A stretch of 10,525 bases of DNA from an uncultured Bacteroidales bacterium. GTDB lineage: Bacteria > Bacteroidota > Bacteroidia > Bacteroidales > UBA3663. The position numbers were made by a program, and so were the translations under genes. This document shows positions 6,132 to 10,525 of the stretch, piece by piece. Below the pieces are notes generated by a model. That model saw nothing but the letters and a program-made list of their open reading frames with translations. It ran no database searches and had not been told where the DNA came from. The stretch is taken from positions 1 through 10,525 of the forward strand of contig CAJOOX010000171.1 of the NCBI GenBank assembly GCA_905236195.1, written 5' to 3'. Each line of letters begins with the position of its first letter. Position 1 is the stretch's first letter.

Positions 6132-7763
6132 ATGAAAACAATTTTCGACAGGAGCCTCTGGTTATGGATTGGGGCTCTGTTCGTAGCGCTCACCTCTTGT
6201 GAGGACAATATGGAAAAGGTGGGCGCATCCACGTTGCCGGAAACGGACGGCATCGTGATGAAGACCGTGACGGTCCCTGTAGAGAGTCGCTCAGCCTATC
6301 GCGACTCCATCTATGTACGCACCGGTTACCCGCTTCTCGGACGTCTGTCCGACCCCGAGTTCGGCGAAATCGAGGCCTCCTATCTGGCCCAGTTCTACTC
6401 CAGCTCTGAGTTTACGCTTAACGGTTACAATTCGGCGGATTCCTGCATTTTCGACCTTCTGCGCACCTCAGCTCCTGCGGCCCTGGGTTACAAATGGGAC
6501 GACTTCAAATACATTCCCTGGGACTCGATTTGCGGCAACCAGCTTGACTCGATGACTCTGCGCATCTATTATCAGACCTACTACGGAGACTCGCTGACTC
6601 CGATGAAACTAAGCGTCTGGGGTCTCGATCCCGATGTGGAGTTTGAAGCACTGTCAGAGAAGGAATTCTACAGCAACACGGATTTCTCGAAGTTCACCGA
6701 CGAGGAAAACTTTCTCGGATCCAAGGGCTACACAAGCGCCGACCGCGCCAACAGCGACTCGGTACGCAGTCTCTCGACCTACATGCCCTTCATCGAGATT
6801 AAACTGAACGATGCCCTCAAGGACAAATTCTACAGGGCTGCCGTCGAAGCCGCCATCTCACGCGACGAGGATAATCCCCACCACGGCGACTATCAGGATG
6901 TGTTCAAGAGTTCTTCCGCCTTCCGCAAGAACCTGCTTTCCGGTATCTGCGTCAAGCCCACTTTCGGCGACGGTTCTCTGATCAAGGTCTATTACACAGC
7001 CATCTATTTCTTCTATTCGTCTTTCCACAAATATGACGAGGACGGCAGTCTGCTGCGTAACTTTGACGACTCGGCCGACTCGACATACGTCACCAAGCAC
7101 ACCAAGTACATCGCCGTGACGCCCGATGTGATCCAGATGAGCGGTTACAGTTTCGACGATCCCGACAAAGCAACACGTCTGGCCGACAAGGACACGACCT
7201 ACGTGTCGTCGCCGGAAGGATACTACACCATTGTGGATTTCCCTGTTGGCAAAATCATCTCGACGATGATGAACGACCCCTTGCGTGATGTCAGCGACTC
7301 AAGCTACTTCCTCAATGCCGCCAACTTCTATCTCCAGGGCTACAAACCCAAGGGTGTGCTGATGAACGCCACTCCCACGCCCACCCTGCTGATGGTGGAA
7401 AACAGCGAATTGGGCACTTTCTTTGAGAACAGTAAAACACCTGACTATGAAACAACGACCGTCGGTTCCTACGTGGCCGATTCCACGGACGAAAAGGTGT
7501 ATTATTATAATTTCGGCAACCTCAACTCCCTTGTGCTCGGTTTGGCCGAGAAACACGGTTGGGTCAAGGAGGACAATACGAGCCTGCCGGAAAACTACAC
7601 CGTTCCGATGGCTCTGGTGCCTGTCGAACTGAACACCAATTCGACCTACGGTACCATTCTCTCGTCGTCTACCTACATTCTGCCCTCGGCGATGAAACTC
7701 AAGCGAGGCGACAATGCCCAGCAACTGCAGGTCGTCTATACGATTGAAGGCCGGCTGAAATAA
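6132..7763 (+). CDS. DUF4270-family lipoprotein
   Basis: The 543-residue protein begins with a lipoprotein signal peptide: a charged start (MKTIFDR), a hydrophobic stretch LWLWIGALFVAL, and the lipobox LTSC with Cys at 23. The acidic residues right after the Cys (EDN) resemble the export signals that send Bacteroidetes lipoproteins to the cell surface, so an outer-membrane location is likely. The body is beta-rich and aromatic, without membrane helices. Features typical of DUF4270 include GYPLLGRLSDPEFGEIEASY near the N-terminus, LRIYYQTYYGDS, GICVKPTF in the middle, and the YVLP-like end region SSTYILPSAMKLKRGDN. No function is established for the family as far as I know, and no catalytic motif is visible. 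It lies 33 nt after the GT5-like gene and 44 nt before leuA, in the same direction. Confidence 0.85.
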   Translation: MKTIFDRSLWLWIGALFVALTSCEDNMEKVGASTLPETDGIVMKTVTVPVESRSAYRDSIYVRTGYPLLGRLSDPEFGEIEASYLAQFYSSSEFTLNGYNSADSCIFDLLRTSAPAALGYKWDDFKYIPWDSICGNQLDSMTLRIYYQTYYGDSLTPMKLSVWGLDPDVEFEALSEKEFYSNTDFSKFTDEENFLGSKGYTSADRANSDSVRSLSTYMPFIEIKLNDALKDKFYRAAVEAAISRDEDNPHHGDYQDVFKSSSAFRKNLLSGICVKPTFGDGSLIKVYYTAIYFFYSSFHKYDEDGSLLRNFDDSADSTYVTKHTKYIAVTPDVIQMSGYSFDDPDKATRLADKDTTYVSSPEGYYTIVDFPVGKIISTMMNDPLRDVSDSSYFLNAANFYLQGYKPKGVLMNATPTPTLLMVENSELGTFFENSKTPDYETTTVGSYVADSTDEKVYYYNFGNLNSLVLGLAEKHGWVKEDNTSLPENYTVPMALVPVELNTNSTYGTILSSSTYILPSAMKLKRGDNAQQLQVVYTIEGRLK

Positions 7764-7807
7764 TTCAGAATTAAACATTCATCAACATATAAAACAACAA
7801 AAAGATT

Positions 7808-9304
7808 ATGACAGATCGTTTGTATATCTTTGACACGACGCTGCGAGACGGCGAACAGGTTCCCGGTTGCCAGCTCAATACGGTCGAAAAGATTCAGGTA
7901 GCCAAGGCGCTTGAACAGTTGGGTGTCGATGTGATTGAAGCCGGTTTCCCGATTTCAAGTCCCGGCGACTTCAATTCTGTAGTGGAAATTTCCAAAGCCG
8001 TTACCTGGCCCACCATCTGCGCCCTCACGCGTGCTGTCCAGAAGGACATCGACGTGGCTGCAGATGCACTCAAATATGCCAAACACAAGCGTATCCACAC
8101 GGGCATCGGAACATCCGATTCCCATATCAAATACAAATTCAACAGCACCCGAGAGGAAATCATAGAGCGTGCTGTGGCTGCTGTCAAGTATGCCCGCAAG
8201 TACGTTGACGACGTTGAATTCTATGCCGAGGATGCAGGACGCACCGAGAACGAATATCTCGCTCAAGTCATCGAGGCAGTTATCGCTGCCGGCGCAACGG
8301 TTGTCAACATCCCCGACACCACAGGCTATTGTCTGCCCTGGGAATACGGCGCCAAGATTAAGTATCTCAAGGAGCATGTCTCCAACATCGACAAGGCCAT
8401 CATCTCGACCCACTGCCACAACGACCTCGGTATGGCGACAGCCAACACCATCAGCGGCGTCATGAATGGCGCCCGTCAGGTGGAGGTGACTATCAACGGT
8501 ATTGGCGAACGCGCAGGCAACACGGCGATGGAAGAGATTGCAATGATCATCAAATGCCACCAGACGGTGCCTGTCATCACCAACATCAACACCACCAAGA
8601 TTTATCCGACATCGCGCATGGTTTCGTCGCTCATGAACATGCCCGTTCAGCCCAACAAGGCCGTTGTCGGCAAAAACGCCTTCGCCCACAGCTCGGGCAT
8701 CCATCAGGACGGCGTGCTCAAGAACGTACAGACCTACGAAATCATGAACCCCAAGGATGTGGGTATCGACGAAAACAGCATCGTCCTCACCGCCCGCTCA
8801 GGTCGCGCTGCTTTGAAACACCGACTCTCTGTGCTCGGCCAGGAAATCGACGGTGAGAAACTCGATAAGATCTATGAGGCCTTCCTCCGCCTGGCCGACA
8901 AGAAGAAGGAACTCAACGACGATGATATACTCATGCTGGCCGGTGCCAACCAGAGCGAGACCCACCACATCAAACTCGATGCCCTTCAGGTTACTTCCGG
9001 CCGTGGCATCCAGCCCATTGCCGCCCTCAAGGTCAACATTGCCGGTGAAATTTTCGAAGCCGCCGCTTCAGGCAACGGTCCCGTCGATGCCGCCATCAAG
9101 GCGCTCAAGAAGATTGTACAGCGCCAAATGACCCTCAAGGAATTCACCATCCAGGCCATCACACAGGGTTCGGATGACGTCGGCAAAGTCCACATGCAGG
9201 TGGAATACGACGGACACGTCTATTACGGCTTCGGAGCCGACACCGACATCGTTTCGGCTTCGGTCGAGGCATACATCGACTGTATTAATAAATTCAAGCA
9301 TTAA
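7808..9304 (+). CDS. leuA: 2-isopropylmalate synthase
   Basis: LeuA condenses acetyl-CoA with 2-oxoisovalerate to 2-isopropylmalate, the first committed step of leucine synthesis, in the cytoplasm. The 498-residue protein has the HMGL-like TIM barrel first, with DTTLRDGEQ at 9-17, HCHND at 202-206 and GERAGN at 233-238. The expected metal ligands D14, H202, H204 and N238 are all present at the same numbers as in the E. coli enzyme. AHSSGIHQDGVLKN and the C-terminal LeuA dimer domain follow; the latter (about 370-498, with GNGPVDA at 422-428) normally binds leucine for feedback inhibition. These features favour leuA over citramalate or homocitrate synthase. The 44-nt gap upstream shows no promoter box, hairpin or leader peptide, so transcription probably arrives from the DUF4270 gene or from an unseen promoter within it. 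leuC follows after 8 nt. Confidence 0.97.
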   Translation: MTDRLYIFDTTLRDGEQVPGCQLNTVEKIQVAKALEQLGVDVIEAGFPISSPGDFNSVVEISKAVTWPTICALTRAVQKDIDVAADALKYAKHKRIHTGIGTSDSHIKYKFNSTREEIIERAVAAVKYARKYVDDVEFYAEDAGRTENEYLAQVIEAVIAAGATVVNIPDTTGYCLPWEYGAKIKYLKEHVSNIDKAIISTHCHNDLGMATANTISGVMNGARQVEVTINGIGERAGNTAMEEIAMIIKCHQTVPVITNINTTKIYPTSRMVSSLMNMPVQPNKAVVGKNAFAHSSGIHQDGVLKNVQTYEIMNPKDVGIDENSIVLTARSGRAALKHRLSVLGQEIDGEKLDKIYEAFLRLADKKKELNDDDILMLAGANQSETHHIKLDALQVTSGRGIQPIAALKVNIAGEIFEAAASGNGPVDAAIKALKKIVQRQMTLKEFTIQAITQGSDDVGKVHMQVEYDGHVYYGFGADTDIVSASVEAYIDCINKFKH

Positions 9305-9312
9305 ATTTAAAT

Positions 9313-10525
9313 ATGAATACGTTATTTGACAAAATCTGGGATTCCCACGTTGTGCAGAATGTGGAAAACGGACCCACCCAACTTTACATCGACAGGCTTT
9401 ATGCCCACGAAGTGACCTCACCCCAGGCATTTGACACCCTGCGCGACAAAGGCATTAGGGCATTCCGTCCAGAACGCATCGTGGCCATGCCCGACCACAA
9501 TACTCCGAGCGACCAGCAGGAACGCATCGACGACCCCATTGGCCGCAAGCAGGTGGAAACGCTGAAACGCAACTGCGAGGAGTTCGGCATCAGACACTTC
9601 GCCATGGGAACGAAGGACAACGGCATCATCCACGTCGTGGGTCCCGAGAAGGCTCTCTCGCTGCCCGGCATGACCATCGTGTGCGGCGACTCCCATACCT
9701 CAACCCACGGTGCCGTAGGCGCCATTGCGATGGGTATCGGCACGAGCGAGGTCGCCCAAGTGCTCGCCTCCCAGTGTATCCTGCAGCAGAAACCCAAGAC
9801 AATGCGTATCAACATCGAGGGTACCCTGCCCGCAGGCACTACCGCCAAAGACGTCGCTCTCTATATCATGGCCCGCATGACCACATCGGGCGCCACGGGC
9901 TATGCAGTTGAATATGCAGGCAGCGCCATCCGCTCCATGTCGATGGAAGGCCGTCTGACACTCTCCAACCTGTCGATCGAGATGGGTTCGCGTGCAGGCA
10001 TCATCGCCCCCGACGAAATCACCTTCGCCTACCTCAAAGGCCGCGAGTATGCGCCCAAGGGTGCCGACTGGGACAAGGCCGTCGAAGAATGGAAGAAACT
10101 GCGTTCCGACGACGATGCTGTCTTCGACAAGGAGGTGACCTACCGTGCCGAGGACATCACACCCCGCATCACCTACGGCACCAATCCCGGTGCCGGCATT
10201 GCGGTCGATGAATGCATTCCCGAGCTCAACGAGGTTGCCGAGGCCGACCGCGACCAGTTCCTCTCTATGCTCAACTACATGCAGTTCAAGCCCGGCGAAC
10301 GTCTGGAGGGTCATCCTGTGGATTATGTCTTCCTCGGAGCCTGCACCAACGGCCGTATCGAGGACTTCCGCGCTTTTGCCAGTGTCGTGAAGGGCCGCAG
10401 GAAGGCCGACAACGTGGTGGCCTGGCTCGTTCCCGGCTCCTGGCTCGTACGTCAGCAGATCATCGACGAGGGCATCGACAAGATTCTTGCCGAGGCCGGC
10501 TTCGAACTGCGTCTGCCTTCGTGCT
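9313..10525 (+). CDS. leuC: 3-isopropylmalate dehydratase large subunit (3' truncated by the window)
   Basis: LeuC, with LeuD, isomerises 2-isopropylmalate to 3-isopropylmalate using a [4Fe-4S] cluster of the aconitase type. ATG 9313 lies 8 nt after the leuA stop, so the two are one transcription unit. The visible 404 residues begin MNTLFDKIWDSHVV and include VAMPDHNTPS, VCGDSHTSTHGAVGAIAMGIGT and FLGACTNGRIEDF. Cys344 in the last motif is the first cluster ligand. Cys404, the last full codon in the window, should be the second (start of the CSMC-type motif); the third lies outside. The family length is about 465, so roughly 60 residues are missing. The frame is intact to the window edge. leuD and leuB are expected downstream. 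Confidence 0.97.
   Translation, partial: MNTLFDKIWDSHVVQNVENGPTQLYIDRLYAHEVTSPQAFDTLRDKGIRAFRPERIVAMPDHNTPSDQQERIDDPIGRKQVETLKRNCEEFGIRHFAMGTKDNGIIHVVGPEKALSLPGMTIVCGDSHTSTHGAVGAIAMGIGTSEVAQVLASQCILQQKPKTMRINIEGTLPAGTTAKDVALYIMARMTTSGATGYAVEYAGSAIRSMSMEGRLTLSNLSIEMGSRAGIIAPDEITFAYLKGREYAPKGADWDKAVEEWKKLRSDDDAVFDKEVTYRAEDITPRITYGTNPGAGIAVDECIPELNEVAEADRDQFLSMLNYMQFKPGERLEGHPVDYVFLGACTNGRIEDFRAFASVVKGRRKADNVVAWLVPGSWLVRQQIIDEGIDKILAEAGFELRLPSC

Noticed and set aside
7825..7832. TATCTTTG, a perfect -7 box, within codons 6-9 of leuA
   Set aside because: It encodes the conserved residues Tyr-Ile-Phe-Asp, lacks a TTTG about 20 nt upstream, and would start transcription downstream of the leuA start codon.
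1..10525. Search for CRISPR repeats, transposase genes, insertion-sequence ends, tRNA or rRNA
   Set aside because: No regularly spaced repeats, transposase motifs, long terminal inverted repeats or recognisable tRNA/rRNA sequences were seen on either strand.

Overview
The window looks like chromosomal DNA of a Bacteroidales bacterium, most likely Prevotella or a close relative. Three observations support this. The promoters carry the Bacteroidetes-type -7 box TATCTTTG, two of them with TTTG exactly 20 nt upstream. The glutamine synthetase is a type III enzyme of the 729-residue Bacteroides form. The first, cut-off gene ends in the YNLQGQRV...NGRK tail common on Prevotella secreted proteins. 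Starts have A-rich upstream sequence instead of clear Shine-Dalgarno sites, as usual in this phylum. Genes are moderately GC-rich and intergenic DNA is AT-rich.

Layout: (1) 1-878, C-terminal part of a probable secreted protein with Ig-like beta domains and a sorting-type tail. (2) 885-1056, a consensus promoter and a strongly folded leader, then der (ribosome-assembly GTPase, 1057-2367). (3) A hairpin terminator between the convergent der and glnN genes. (4) glnN on the minus strand (4629-2440), type III glutamine synthetase with its own consensus promoter. (5) An AT-rich divergent intergenic region of about 640 bases holding the glnN promoter and a -7 box for the next gene. (6) A plus-strand run: a half-length GT5 glycogen-synthase-like protein, a DUF4270 lipoprotein, leuA, and leuC, which runs off the window end. 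The run has short gaps and no visible terminator or promoter inside it.

Functionally this is mostly housekeeping: ribosome assembly (Der), ammonia assimilation (GlnN) and leucine biosynthesis (LeuA, LeuC). The least understood part is the GT5-like protein and DUF4270 lipoprotein pair. The GT5-like protein lacks the C-terminal half of a glycogen synthase and has lost the key residues of three substrate-binding motifs, so the usual name 'glycogen synthase' is probably wrong as a functional statement. The structured der leader and the inverted repeat over the 5165-5172 -7 box are the most notable non-coding signals. I saw no mobile element, CRISPR array, tRNA or rRNA.
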